64,000 nucleotides of DNA from Pseudonocardia nigra (GCF_019396355.1 NZ_JAHKRK010000016.1:1-64000); one strand, 5' to 3'. Shown: positions 1 to 8,720, numbered from the stretch's first letter. Notes: generated from the letters alone by a model not told the origin. A program made the numbers and translations.

Positions 1-239
1 ACGCGCTCGACGCCGCCGGCCTGCCGTACGCGATCGGCGAGCTGACCCTCGCGGACCTGGCGGCCGCCGACGGCGTGTTCCTCACCAACGCGATCCGCGG
101 CGTGCAGTGGGTGCGCGAGGTGGCCGGCGTCGCGCGCTGGGACGCGCCCCACCCGCTGGCGGTGGCACTGGCGCGGCAGCTGCGCGCGGTCGCGGCCCCG
201 GGCGTGGAGCGTCAGCGCGCCGACGGCGTCAGGGGATAG
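1..239 (+). CDS. C-terminal end of class IV aminotransferase (aminodeoxychorismate lyase-like), partial
   Basis: The reading frame is open from base 3 to a TAG at 237-239, giving about 78 residues; the 5' part lies outside the window. The visible part contains FLTNAIRGVQWVREV, the stretch near the end of fold-type IV PLP enzymes. Its S/T-N-x-x-G-x-x-x-V pattern is typical of 4-amino-4-deoxychorismate lyase (PabC) and branched-chain aminotransferases. PabC releases p-aminobenzoate for folate synthesis. The catalytic lysine is not in the window, so the exact substrate cannot be fixed. The last 28 bases overlap the end of the convergent DUF899 gene. Confidence 0.75.
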   Translation, partial: ALDAAGLPYAIGELTLADLAAADGVFLTNAIRGVQWVREVAGVARWDAPHPLAVALARQLRAVAAPGVERQRADGVRG

Positions 240-961
240 GTGTTGTCCGGGTCGCCGTCGCCGCGGCCGGACGGGAGCAGGTCGAACACGTTCCACACCG
301 GGCTCATCAGGTCCATCCCGCGCATGCTCCCGTCGGGGAAGTCGGCGGGGGCCGTGGTGACGTGCCGCACCCCGTCGCCGTGGCGGGTGTGGACGCTGAA
401 CGCCGGGAACAGCGCGCCCCGGGACCCGGCCACGCCGAGGTCGTCGAGGAACGTGGTGCCTGCGGCGGACACCAGCCGCACCCGGGACCAGCCGCGGGTG
501 CGGGCCCACGCCCGGACGGCCGGGAGCGGGGCGGGCGCCATGACGGCGAACCCGGTGCGCCGGGCGAGGTGGCGTTCCACCCCGTTCAGGCCGTCGACGA
601 ACATCGAGCACGCCGCGCAGGCCGCGGTGTCCTCCGGGTGCAGCATCAGGTGGTAGAGCACCAGGTGGTCGTGGCCGGCGAACAGCTCCTCGAGCGTGAC
701 GGGCCGCTGCGGGCCGTCGGCGGCGAGGTCGACGGGGCCCTCGGTGAACGTGTACTCCCCGAGCGGGGCGCCGGGCGGGAGCGCGCGGCGGAGCGCCGCG
801 ACGGCCTCGATCCGGTCCCGCAGCTCGGCCTCGGCCGCCACGAGCTCCGTCCGCGCGCGGACGTACTCCGCGCTCGCCCCGTGCGGCCACAGCCGCGGTC
901 GCTCCCCCTCGACGTGCAGCGTGATGCTCTTCAGCTCGGTCCACCACTGCGTGGTGCTCAC
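212..961 (-). CDS. DUF899 family thioredoxin-like protein
   Basis: 249 residues, close to the usual DUF899 length. These proteins have a thioredoxin-like fold and unknown substrate. Seen here are the central CAACSMFVDGLN stretch (about residues 115-126), matching the C-x-x-C-containing family signature, and the C-terminal PVWNVFDLLPSGRG region. The gene follows the ArsR regulator gene with a 4-base ATGA overlap (958-961), so the two are almost surely cotranscribed and this is probably the regulator's main target. The 3' end overlaps the convergent aminotransferase gene by 28 bases. A redox or stress role is an inference from fold and context. Confidence 0.85.
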   Translation of the reverse strand: MSTTQWWTELKSITLHVEGERPRLWPHGASAEYVRARTELVAAEAELRDRIEAVAALRRALPPGAPLGEYTFTEGPVDLAADGPQRPVTLEELFAGHDHLVLYHLMLHPEDTAACAACSMFVDGLNGVERHLARRTGFAVMAPAPLPAVRAWARTRGWSRVRLVSAAGTTFLDDLGVAGSRGALFPAFSVHTRHGDGVRHVTTAPADFPDGSMRGMDLMSPVWNVFDLLPSGRGDGDPDNTYPLTPSAR

Positions 962-1257
962 GGCTCCTCCTCGGCGATCGCCTTGATCATGGCCAGCCGG
1001 GCGTCCCAGAAGTCCTCGACGAACGCGCGCAGCTCGCCCAGCGCGTCCGGCTGGGCGCGGTAGAGCCGCCGCGTGCCGTCGCGCCGCTCGGTGACGAGCC
1101 CGGCGCCGCGCAGCACCCGCAGGTGCTGCGACACGGTCGGGCGGGCGACGTCGGGGAACCGGGCGGCGATGGCTCCCGCCGGCAGCTCCGCATCGCGGAC
1201 CAGCCGGAGGATGTCGCGCCGGCGGGGCTCGACGAGCGCTTCGAGGACGGCCTGCAC
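958..1257 (-). CDS. ArsR/SmtB-type winged-helix regulator
   Basis: 99 residues from the GTG at 1257, which gives the usual ArsR beginning (VQAVLEALVEPRRRDIL). A TTG at 1275 in the same frame is the alternative. The helix-turn-helix is clear (ARPTVSQHLRVLRGAGLV, about residues 38-55), followed by the wing (TERRDGTRRLYRA). I see no Cys-rich metal site, so it belongs to the metal-independent branch often paired with small stress or DUF genes. It overlaps the DUF899 gene by four bases. A perfect palindrome sits about 20 bases upstream of the start, suggesting autoregulation. Confidence 0.85.
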   Translation of the reverse strand: MQAVLEALVEPRRRDILRLVRDAELPAGAIAARFPDVARPTVSQHLRVLRGAGLVTERRDGTRRLYRAQPDALGELRAFVEDFWDARLAMIKAIAEEEP

Positions 1258-1276
1258 GGCTAAAGCGTAAGCCAAA

Positions 1277-1298
1277 ACCTACGTAGGTGTCTACCTAC
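1277..1298. promoter_or_regulatory. Putative ArsR operator (nested palindromes)
   Basis: Bases 1277-1288 read ACCTACGTAGGT, a perfect 12-bp palindrome. The right half pairs again with the next bases: GTAGGT (1283-1288), four-base spacer, ACCTAC (1293-1298). The site lies just upstream of the arsR-like gene on its promoter side, the usual place for an autoregulatory ArsR operator. Binding is inferred. Confidence 0.6.
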
Positions 1299-1378
1299 AC
1301 TTGCGCCGTGCAGGTGGGGACCCGGCGCGAGGTGGGGTTCGACACCCGGTAGAAGCAGTGCTCCCGGCGTGCGGCACA

Positions 1379-1717
1379 GTGGAGGGCGTGCTGGCCCTCT
1401 TCTCCCCGCCCACGGGTGCCCGCGTCTTCCGCGCGATCGCGATCGCCGAGGCCTGCTCGTGGGTCGGGCTGCTCATCGGGATGTTCTTCAAGTACGTCGT
1501 CGTGCTCGACGACATCGGCGTGAACGTGTTCGGGCCGACCCACGGCGCGCTGTTCGTCGCCTATGTCGTGATCACGCTGCTGGTCGCGCGCCAGTACCGA
1601 TGGAGTGTCAGCGCGACGGTGCTGGCGCTGGTCGCGAGCATCCCGCCGCTCGCCACGCTGTGGTTCGAGCGCCGCGCGCGGCGCAGCGGGCTGCTCGCGG
1701 AGCCGGCCACCGCGTGA
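1379..1717 (+). CDS. DUF3817 family small membrane protein
   Basis: About 112 residues from the GTG at 1379; a second GTG at 1388 is equally possible, and an upstream TTG at 1301 would add a non-hydrophobic leader unlike the family. Three hydrophobic segments are visible: IAIAEACSWVGLLIGMFFKY, the HGALFVAYVVITLLVA region and LALVASIPPLATLWF. The order and the -FGPTHGALFVAY- signature fit DUF3817 integral membrane proteins. Function unknown. The gene stands alone between the divergent arsR-like gene and the convergent PLP-enzyme gene. Confidence 0.75.
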   Translation: MEGVLALFSPPTGARVFRAIAIAEACSWVGLLIGMFFKYVVVLDDIGVNVFGPTHGALFVAYVVITLLVARQYRWSVSATVLALVASIPPLATLWFERRARRSGLLAEPATA

Positions 1718-1741
1718 CGCGTCGCCCGGCCCGCCCCACGG

Positions 1742-2959
1742 TCACGCGGGGGCGACCGCCGCCGTCAGGGCCTGGTCGAGGTCGGCCACCAGGTCGCGCG
1801 GATCCTCCAGGCCCACCGAGAAGCGCAGGTGGCCGTAGCGGCGGAACTCCTCCGGGTAGAACCGGGCGCGCTCGTCGTCGCCCGCGACGTGCACGATCAG
1901 CGACTCGTCGTGCCCGAGCGACACCGCCGAGGTGATCACCTGCAGCGCCGCCACGAACCGGTTCTGCGTGGCGGGGTCGCCGTGCACCGCGAACGCGAGC
2001 ATGCCGCCGAACCCGCCGTCGAGCGTGCGCGCGGCCAGGGCGTGCTGCGGATGCGACGCGAGCCCGGGGTAGGCGACGTAGGCCACGCGCGGGTCGTTCT
2101 CCAGGAACTCCGCGACGGCCAGCGCGTTCGCGCAGTGCGCCCGCATCCGCATCGGCAGCGTCACCGACCCGCGCATGATCAGCCAGGCGTTGAACGGGCT
2201 GATCGCGCCACCGACGTTCACCATCGCCTCGCTCCGGATCCGCCCGACGAGGTCGGTGCCCGCCGCGCCGCCGCCGATCACGGCGCCGCCCATCGCGTCG
2301 CCGTGCCCATTGACGTACTTGGTGAGCGAGTGCACGACGACGTCGGCGCCGAGGGCCAGCGGACGCTGCAGCACGGGCGTGGCGAACGTGGCGTCCACCG
2401 ACAGCAGGGCGCCCGCGGCGTGGGCGAGCTCGGCGGCCGCGGCGACGTCGGTGATCCGGGTGGTCGGGTTCGCGGGTGTCTCGACGTGGACCACGCGGGT
2501 CTCCGGGCGGATCGCGGCGGCGACCGCGGCGAGGTCGGAGGAGTCCACGAGCGTTGCCGTGATCCCGTACTTCTGCGGGAGCAGCTCGGTGAGCAGCCGG
2601 TAGGTGCCGACATAGGTGTTGTCGGAGCAGACGACGTGGTCACCCGACCGCAGCGCGGCGAAGAACACCGCGTGCTGGGCCGCCATCCCGCTGGCCAGCG
2701 CCACCGCCGCCGCGCCGCCCTCGAGCGCGGCGAGCTTCTCCTCCAGCCAGCCCTGGTTCGCGCCGCCGTTGCGGGTGTAGAGCGGGGTGCCGGTGCCCGA
2801 CCAGGACAGCTCGGAGGGGTCGTCGGGCAACGCGTAGGAGTTGGCCATCACGAGCGGGCGGCGGATCGCCCCGCTCCCGGCGTCGACGGCGTTGCCGGCG
2901 TGGACGGCGAGCGTGGCCAGGCGCGGGGTGTCGGGGTGCGGGGTGTCTGATTCGGGCAC
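1742..2959 (-). CDS. Cys/Met metabolism PLP-dependent enzyme (cystathionine gamma-lyase/synthase-like)
   Basis: 405 residues, the full length of the transsulfuration family. The PLP-binding lysine is in HSLTKYVNGHGDAMGG (about residue 212). The cofactor-phosphate region ALASGMAAQHA and the YTRNGGANQGWLEEKLAALEGG segment are present. Family members make or cleave cystathionine, homocysteine or methionine. The sequence alone does not separate gamma-lyase from gamma-synthase or methionine gamma-lyase. It reads away from the SWIM gene upstream, only 16 bases off. Confidence 0.85.
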   Translation of the reverse strand: MPESDTPHPDTPRLATLAVHAGNAVDAGSGAIRRPLVMANSYALPDDPSELSWSGTGTPLYTRNGGANQGWLEEKLAALEGGAAAVALASGMAAQHAVFFAALRSGDHVVCSDNTYVGTYRLLTELLPQKYGITATLVDSSDLAAVAAAIRPETRVVHVETPANPTTRITDVAAAAELAHAAGALLSVDATFATPVLQRPLALGADVVVHSLTKYVNGHGDAMGGAVIGGGAAGTDLVGRIRSEAMVNVGGAISPFNAWLIMRGSVTLPMRMRAHCANALAVAEFLENDPRVAYVAYPGLASHPQHALAARTLDGGFGGMLAFAVHGDPATQNRFVAALQVITSAVSLGHDESLIVHVAGDDERARFYPEEFRRYGHLRFSVGLEDPRDLVADLDQALTAAVAPA

Positions 2960-2975
2960 CCCGCATTCGTACCCG

Positions 2976-3814
2976 CTACTCCTGCGCCGCCAGCGCGCGG
3001 TAGGCGGGACGCAGCAGCTCGGTGACGGGCTCGCCGCGCACCGCGATGGGGAACGCCGGCACCTGGTCGAGCAGGGCGTCCGGCGGTGTGCTCGGGCCGG
3101 CCAGCCGCTCGGCGGGCTCGGCGCCCGGCGCCCAGTAGGCGTGCATGACCTCGGCCAGTGCCGGCACGCCCTCGGCGGGGCCCGCCGGGGTGGCGGCGGC
3201 GCGGCGGGCCCGCAGGTCCTCCAGCAGCGTCTCGCGGTCGCGGCCGCGCAGCGCGAGGATCTCGAACGGGTCGGCGTCGAAGCGCTCGGCCAGCACGTAG
3301 AACACCGCGGCCAGGTGCTTGCACGGGACGGCGTGGTCGGGGCAGCTGCAGTCCATCGCGAGGTCGCGGGTGGTCGCCGGGAACAGGCTCAGCCCGACGC
3401 CGAGAACACCTCCTCGATGTCGCGGGGCATCTCGCCGCCCAGCAGCGCGGCCGCGTAGGAGGCGTCGTCGGCCAGCGCCTGCGCGACCGCGCCCCATTCG
3501 AGCTTGCCGAACGCCGGGATGCCGATCCGCACCTTGTACGGCCGCGGCCTGCTGCCCTGCACCTGGGCCACGGCGCCGCCCGCGTCGACGTCGAGGGAGA
3601 TGATCTGCCCCGCCCGGGCGTAGGTGCGCCCCCGTGACAGCCGCCCGCCCAGGCCCATCGACTCGAGCACGGTGAGGAACCGCTGCGACCACCAGGTGCG
3701 GGCGATCGGCCCGCGGGTGCTGCTGATCTGGATGCCGCCCTCGACCCGGCGGGGCCGGGTGGGCTCGGCGTCGCGCCACCAGAAGGGGTCGGGCTCAGAT
3801 GTCCTCGACGGCAT
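2976..3814 (-). pseudogene. SWIM zinc-finger protein, apparent single-base frameshift
   Basis: Two overlapping frames together make one SWIM-domain protein. The first (from ATG 3814) runs through RDIEEVFSASG and stops. The next frame supplies GLSLFPATTRDL, the zinc-binding DCSCPDHAVPCKH (C-x-C...C-x-H) and the C-terminus to 2976. The family reads straight across this junction. Adding one G to the three-G run (complement of 3393-3395) restores a continuous protein of about 279 residues. The start overlaps the end of the SNF2 helicase gene by 20 bases; this gene pair is common in actinobacteria. I cannot tell a real mutation from an assembly error. Confidence 0.8.
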
Positions 3815-6800
3815 CGTCGGCCTCCTCCTGCAGCGCCTCGGAGCCGAGGGTGAACAGCTCCCGGAGGGTGTCGGTGGACAGCTCGGTGAGCCAGCTCTCG
3901 CCGTCGCCCACCACCATCGACGACAGCGCCTTCTTCTTGGTGATCATGTCGTCGATGCGCTCCTCCACCGTGCCCGGGCAGACGAACTTGCGCACCTGCA
4001 CGTTGCGGCGCTGCCCGATGCGGAACGCGCGGTCGGTGGCCTGGTTCTCGACCGCGGGGTTCCACCAGCGGTCGACGTGCATCACGTGGTTGGCCGCGGT
4101 CAGCGTGAGGCCGGTGCCGCCCGCCTTGAGCGAGAGCAGCATGATCGGTGGGCCGTCGCCGGACTGGAAGCGGGTGACCATCTCGTCGCGGCGCTTCTTC
4201 GGGGTGCCGCCGTGCAGGAACGCGACGTCGGTGTCGAACCGGGCCGACAGGTGCGGCACGAGCAGGTGCCCGAACTCGGTGAACTGGGTGAAGCAGAGCA
4301 CGCGGTCGCCCTCGTCGAGGATCTCGGCGAGCAGCTCCTCCATCCGGAGGATCTTCCCCGAGCGGCGGCCGATCACCGAGCCGTCGTGCAGCAGGTGCGC
4401 GGGGTGGTTGCAGACCTGCTTGAGCTTGGCCATCGCGGCGAGGACGTTGCCGCGCCGCTCGATCCCGTCGGAGTCCTCGATCTTCTCCATCATGTCGTCG
4501 ACGACCGTGCGGTAGAGCGACGCCTGCTCGCGGGTGAGCCGGTAGTGCTGGGTGATCTCGATCTTCTCGGGCAGGTCGTCGATGATCGACGGGTCGGTCT
4601 TGACCCGGCGCAGCAGGTACGGGCGGGTGACGCGGCGCAGCAGCGCGGCGGCCTCGGTGTTGCCGTGGCGTTCGACGGGGATCGCGTAGCGGGCGCGGAA
4701 GCGGTCGGCCGAACCGAGCAGCCCGGGGTTGAGCACGTCCATGATCGACCACAGCTCCGAGAGCCGGTTCTCCACCGGCGTGCCGGTGAGGGCCACCCGG
4801 TGCCCGGCGTCGAACCGGCGGACGGCGCGCGCGTGTGAGGCGCGGCTGTTCTTCACCGCCTGCGCCTCGTCGAGCACCAGACGGTGCCAGGCGACGCCGG
4901 CGAGCTCGTCGGCGTCGCGGGTGGCCGTGGCGTAGGTGGTGACGACGAGGTCGGACGCCGCGACCGCCTCGGCGAGTGCCGGGCCGTGCAGCCGCGCGGA
5001 GCCGTGGTGGGCGTGCACCCGCAGATCCGGTGCGAACCGGGCGGCCTCTCGCTGCCAGGTGCCGACCAGCGACATCGGGCAGATCAGCAGCGTGGGCCCG
5101 ACCTCCCCGGCGCCGTGGCCGCCCGGTGAGCGCTCGTGGGCCTCCAGCGCGAGCAGCTGCACGGTCTTGCCCAGGCCCATGTCGTCGGCGAGGCACGCGC
5201 CCAGCCCGAGGCGGGCGAGGAACGCCAGCCACGCCACCCCGCGCTGCTGGTAGGGCCGCAGCTGTGCGCGGAAGCCCAGCGGGGGCTCGACCGGGGCGAT
5301 CGCCCCCTCTGCGGTGCCGGCGAGGAGGTCGCCGATCCAGCCGTCGGCGCGGATGTCGGTGACCGGCAGCGGGAGCTCCTCGCCGTCGACCGGGTCGTCG
5401 GGGTGGCGCTGGGCGAGGGCGAGGACCTCGGCGACGGTGGGGGCGGCGCCGACACGGCGCGTGCGGGACCGCCGCAGGAACGCGAGCCCGGCGCGCAGCC
5501 GCTCGGCGTCGACGGTGACCCACTTGCCGCGCAGCCGCACGAGCGGCGCCTTGGCCGCCACCAGCTCGGCGAGCTCCTCCTCCGACAACTCGTCGTCGCC
5601 GACGGCGACCGACCAGTGGAAGTCGGCGAGCTGCTCGCGCCCCAGGCCGCCGCGGGTGACGACCCGGTCGGCGGGCGTGCTGCGGGCGCTCAGGGTGAGC
5701 CCGACGCGGCGGGCGCCGTCCCACCCCGCGGGCAGCTGCACCCCGAACCCGGCCTCGACGAGCAGCGCCGCGCCGGCGGTGAGGAAGTGGTGGGCGCCCT
5801 CGAGGTCGAGGTCGAGCACGCTCGGCGTGGCGGCGCGCAGCGCGCCGGCCAGCTCCGGTAGCACGTGTGCGGCTCGGCCGAGCTCGGCGAGCAGCAGCTC
5901 CTGCGGTTCGGCGATCAGCCGGTCGGCACCGCCCGCCCACACCTGCTCGGCCGGCACCAGGAGGCTCGGGTCGGCCGTGGACTGCAGCAGGAACTCCAGC
6001 ACCCAGCGGGTGCCCTCGCCGGTCTGGTCGAGCGGGTCGGGACCGGGGTCGTCGGGGTCGTGCAGGGTGCTGACCTCGGTGAGCCGGAAGCAGGCCCGGC
6101 CCTCCCCGGTGACGGTGGTGCCGAACGCATCCCACTCGCCGACGGCGTCGGCCAGCGCGCCCAGCTCGCCGGCCGGGGCGTCGACGCGCGCGTCGGGGGT
6201 GAGCAGCGCGGCGAGCCAGGCCTCGGCGGCGGGCAGCTGCTGCGGCGCCCGGCCCCGGCGCGGCGGCAGCACGGTGACGGGCTCGGCGGCGCGGGCGAGG
6301 CGGTCGCGCACGGCGGCGTCGGTGAGCGCGTGGAGCGCGTCGGAGACGAGGGCGTGCGGGTCGGCGCCCCGGCCCGGCTCGACGCCCCGCACGGCGCCGG
6401 TGGCCTCCGCCCGGCCGACCGGCGGCAGCGCGGCCACGAGCGCGTCGAGGGCGACGGCGTCGAGCCCCTGCACGACCGGGCGCCACCGGGCGAGCGCGTG
6501 GTCGCGGCGGCGGTGGAGCGTGGGCAACACCCGGCCGCGCGCCGCGAGGTCGGCGGCCAGCGCCGCCACCCGGCGGAGGTGCGCCACGGTGGCCCCGTAT
6601 CGGGCCTCGTCGGCCGGGTCCTCCAGTTCGGCGACGTCGACGGCGAGCGCGGGCACCGACCACGGCCGCAGCACGGGGCCGCCGCGCGGCGCGCCGCCCC
6701 GGCCGCCGGTGCGCACCAGCGCGGGGGACGCGAGCGGGCCGCCCGGCCGCGACGGCAGCAGCAGCGTGACCGTGGCCGGCTTGCCCGGGTGCAGCGCCGC

Positions 6801-6941
6801 GAGCGCGGCCGACGGCGCCGCGAACGGGTGGGGCCGGGCCGAGCGCAGGGAGCGGCTCGACGACGTGGCGGGCCGCTCGCCGTCCTCGGCCCAGAGCAGC
6901 ACTCCGCGACCGGGGGACCAGAGAGCGTGGACGGCGAGCAC
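3795..6941 (-). CDS. SNF2/RapA-type DEAD-box helicase
   Basis: 1048 residues. The N-terminal half (about 1-540) is the variable region of bacterial SNF2 proteins. The ATPase core follows: Walker A DDMGLGKT (about 584), motif II DEAQ (about 690), motif III LTGTPVENRLSELWSI, and in the second RecA lobe LHGGTPKKRRDEM, LKAGGTGLTLTAANHV (about 940) and the arginine-finger motif QATDRAFRIGQ. Such enzymes translocate on double-stranded DNA and remodel DNA-protein complexes. The downstream SWIM gene overlaps it, consistent with a nucleic-acid-processing pair. No nuclease domain is visible. Confidence 0.92.
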   Translation of the reverse strand: MLAVHALWSPGRGVLLWAEDGERPATSSSRSLRSARPHPFAAPSAALAALHPGKPATVTLLLPSRPGGPLASPALVRTGGRGGAPRGGPVLRPWSVPALAVDVAELEDPADEARYGATVAHLRRVAALAADLAARGRVLPTLHRRRDHALARWRPVVQGLDAVALDALVAALPPVGRAEATGAVRGVEPGRGADPHALVSDALHALTDAAVRDRLARAAEPVTVLPPRRGRAPQQLPAAEAWLAALLTPDARVDAPAGELGALADAVGEWDAFGTTVTGEGRACFRLTEVSTLHDPDDPGPDPLDQTGEGTRWVLEFLLQSTADPSLLVPAEQVWAGGADRLIAEPQELLLAELGRAAHVLPELAGALRAATPSVLDLDLEGAHHFLTAGAALLVEAGFGVQLPAGWDGARRVGLTLSARSTPADRVVTRGGLGREQLADFHWSVAVGDDELSEEELAELVAAKAPLVRLRGKWVTVDAERLRAGLAFLRRSRTRRVGAAPTVAEVLALAQRHPDDPVDGEELPLPVTDIRADGWIGDLLAGTAEGAIAPVEPPLGFRAQLRPYQQRGVAWLAFLARLGLGACLADDMGLGKTVQLLALEAHERSPGGHGAGEVGPTLLICPMSLVGTWQREAARFAPDLRVHAHHGSARLHGPALAEAVAASDLVVTTYATATRDADELAGVAWHRLVLDEAQAVKNSRASHARAVRRFDAGHRVALTGTPVENRLSELWSIMDVLNPGLLGSADRFRARYAIPVERHGNTEAAALLRRVTRPYLLRRVKTDPSIIDDLPEKIEITQHYRLTREQASLYRTVVDDMMEKIEDSDGIERRGNVLAAMAKLKQVCNHPAHLLHDGSVIGRRSGKILRMEELLAEILDEGDRVLCFTQFTEFGHLLVPHLSARFDTDVAFLHGGTPKKRRDEMVTRFQSGDGPPIMLLSLKAGGTGLTLTAANHVMHVDRWWNPAVENQATDRAFRIGQRRNVQVRKFVCPGTVEERIDDMITKKKALSSMVVGDGESWLTELSTDTLRELFTLGSEALQEEADDAVEDI

Positions 6942-6987
6942 GTCGACCAGCCTACGAAGCGACCCCGACAGTCACGTCGACGGCGGG

Positions 6988-7293
6988 TCAGAGGCCGAAG
7001 CCCGCCCGCTCCGCGTCCGGCACGAGGGTGGCGTAGTCGGCGTGTCGCGCGATCCACTCGCGCACGAACGGGCACGCCGGCAGCACCGCCAGGCCGCGCT
7101 CGCGGGCGATGTCGAGGGCGCTGCGCACGAGTGCGCCGCCCACGCCCTGGCCCTCGAACGCGTCGTCGACCTCGGTGTGCGTCATCGTGATCGTGTCGTC
7201 GCGGAGCCGGTACTCGGCGAACCCGGCGAGGGCGTCGCCCCGCGAGGCCTCGAACCGGGACCGGGCGGGGGCGTCGGCGACCGAGATGTCCAT
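6988..7293 (-). CDS. GNAT-like N-acetyltransferase, short YjdJ-type
   Basis: 101 residues from ATG 7293, preceded by the strong ribosome site GGAGG 12-16 bases upstream. The acetyl-CoA loop is EGQGVGGALVRSALDIARE (about residues 49-67), followed by a C-terminal LPACPFVREWIARH-PDY-like stretch typical of the small GNAT clade. The start codon overlaps the stop of the pirin remnant by one base, so the two form one transcription unit. Substrate unknown. Confidence 0.85.
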   Translation of the reverse strand: MDISVADAPARSRFEASRGDALAGFAEYRLRDDTITMTHTEVDDAFEGQGVGGALVRSALDIARERGLAVLPACPFVREWIARHADYATLVPDAERAGFGL

Positions 7294-7910
7294 CAGGCGT
7301 TTCCTCCGAGCGAACCGTGCGGGACGTAGGTGGCGGGGACGACCCCCAGCTTGCCCTTCTGGTAGTCCTCGAACGCCTCCAGCACCTCCGCCTTGGTGTT
7401 CATCACGAACGGGCCGGCCCACGCGATCGGTTCGCGGATCGGCCGTCCGCCGAGGATGATCACATCCAGGCCGGGCAGGCAGGACTCCTGCCGCTCGTTG
7501 CCGGCCACCGTGATCGTGTCGCCCGGGCCGAACAGCGCGGCCTGGCCGGTGTGCACCGGGTGCCGGTCGGGCCCCACCGACCCGGCCCCGGAGAGCACGT
7601 AGACCAGCGCGTTGAAGTCGCGCCGCCACGGCAGCCGCACCGTGGCGCCGGGGGAGACGGTGGCGTGCATCATCGCCATCGGCGTGTAGGTCGAGCCCGG
7701 GCCGGTCAGCCCGGCCAGCTCACCCGCGATCACGCGGATCAGCGCACCGCCGTCGGGCGTGGTGAGCAGCGCCGACGCGCCGGCGCGCAGGTCCTGGTAC
7801 TTGGGCTCGAGCCACTTGTCGGCCTTCGGCAGGTTCACCCACAGCTGCACGCCGTGGAAGAGCCCGCCGCTGACCACCAGGCTCTCCGGCGGCCGCTCGA
7901 CCGGGCTCAA
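7293..7910 (-). pseudogene. Pirin-family protein lacking its N-terminal cupin
   Basis: 205 residues matching only the second half of pirins, which are about 290-320 residues. Homology starts abruptly at PPESLVVSGGLFHGVQLWVNLP, normally mid-protein, and runs normally to the C-terminal NTKAEVLEAFEDYQKGKLG. The first cupin barrel with the His/Glu iron site is absent, so quercetinase-type activity should be lost. No good start is present; the first is a TTG at 7910. The missing half should lie where the damaged MBL gene now ends, only 28 bases away, which suggests a deletion joined the two genes. It may still be translated and drives the overlapping GNAT gene. Confidence 0.75.
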
Positions 7911-8456
7911 CCTCAGCGCGGACCGTTCTCTTCCCGCCCTACTCGGGTGTGCGGCGGGTGACCGCCTTCGCGAGGAACCCGCGCACGGCCTGCCGCGCGC
8001 CGTCCATGATCTCCGGGCCGTGCGTGAAGCCGGCCCGGTCGTACTCCAGCTCGCCCAGCACGTGCGCGGTGCGCCTGCTGAGCCGGAAGTCGGTGCACAG
8101 CATCCGCGGTGAGTACCGCAGCCCGAGGACGTTGAAGATCGCGTCCCCGGTGATCAGCGTGCGGGTCGGCTCGTGCAGCAGCGAGATGTGCCCGGGGGAG
8201 TGCCCGGGAGTGGCGACCACGCGGAGCCCGCCCGCCACGTCGAGGACCTGCCCGTCGACGAGCCGCTCACCCACCGGGACCGGCGGGAAGGTGTTCCCGG
8301 GCATGCGGGACATGAGCCTGCCGCCGAGGGTGGACGTGTCCTGGGGCGGCGCGTTGCCCTCCTCGGCGTACGGGGCGTCCCGCTCGTGGACGGCGACCGG
8401 CGCGCCGGTGCTCCCGGCCAGCTCGGCGGCCCCGGAGGCGTGGTCGGGGTGGGCGT

Positions 8457-8532
8457 ACGAGAGCGAGCTTGCGAGCTCACCATCCGACACAGCAGCGCGC
8501 GAGCGCTGCCGACGAGCGTCAGCGAGGAGGCG
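8457..8532. repeat. 76-bp palindromic insertion in the MBL gene
   Basis: The MBL reading frame is continuous on both sides (IVLT before, AHPDH after), so these bases are an insertion. They contain a perfect 7-bp stem GCAGCGC, loop GCGA, GCGCTGC, with further self-complementary runs rich in GAGC/GCTC at the left end. It does not share the TGTCT/CAGTG flanks of the 59-bp family, so it seems to be a different short element. No second copy was noticed in this window. Confidence 0.6.
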
Positions 8533-8661
8533 GCGTGAGCACGATCCGCGTGACGTCGGCGGGGTGCTTCCCGATCGCCGCGAGCCCGGCGACGATCCGC
8601 GGGGCGCGGTCCTGAGGCCGGTGTCGACGAGCGTGACCGACCCGTCGTCGTCGACCAGCGC

Positions 8662-8720
8662 GCCACGCATGTCTGATGGCTGAACGCCGTCGCGAAGCAG
8701 GCGGACAGCCATCAGTGAAA
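8662..8720 (+). repeat. Mobile-type hairpin element, copy 1 (59 bp), inside the MBL gene
   Basis: Inserted between the codons for ...TNSF and ALVDD of the MBL gene. The structure is TGTCT flank, outer stem CTGATGGCTG / CAGCCATCAG (10 perfect pairs), AA/GA internal loop, inner stem CGCC/GGCG, an 11-base loop with GTCGCGAAGCA, then flank TGAAA. The copy at 28348-28406 is alignable end to end over exactly 59 bases, which independently sets the boundaries. The four stem differences between those copies are compensated on the other arm. Confidence 0.8.

Noticed and set aside
2848-6663. 1271-codon open frame overlapping the SNF2 gene
   Set aside because: Arg/Pro/Gly-rich low-complexity product typical of out-of-frame reading in high-GC DNA; the overlapping frame has complete helicase motifs.
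8662-8720. Integron attC site or hammerhead ribozyme
   Set aside because: The length is suggestive, but the RYYYAAC/GTTRRRY core sites of attC are absent, and the hammerhead core (CUGAUGA with GAAA) is not conserved in copies 2 and 3.
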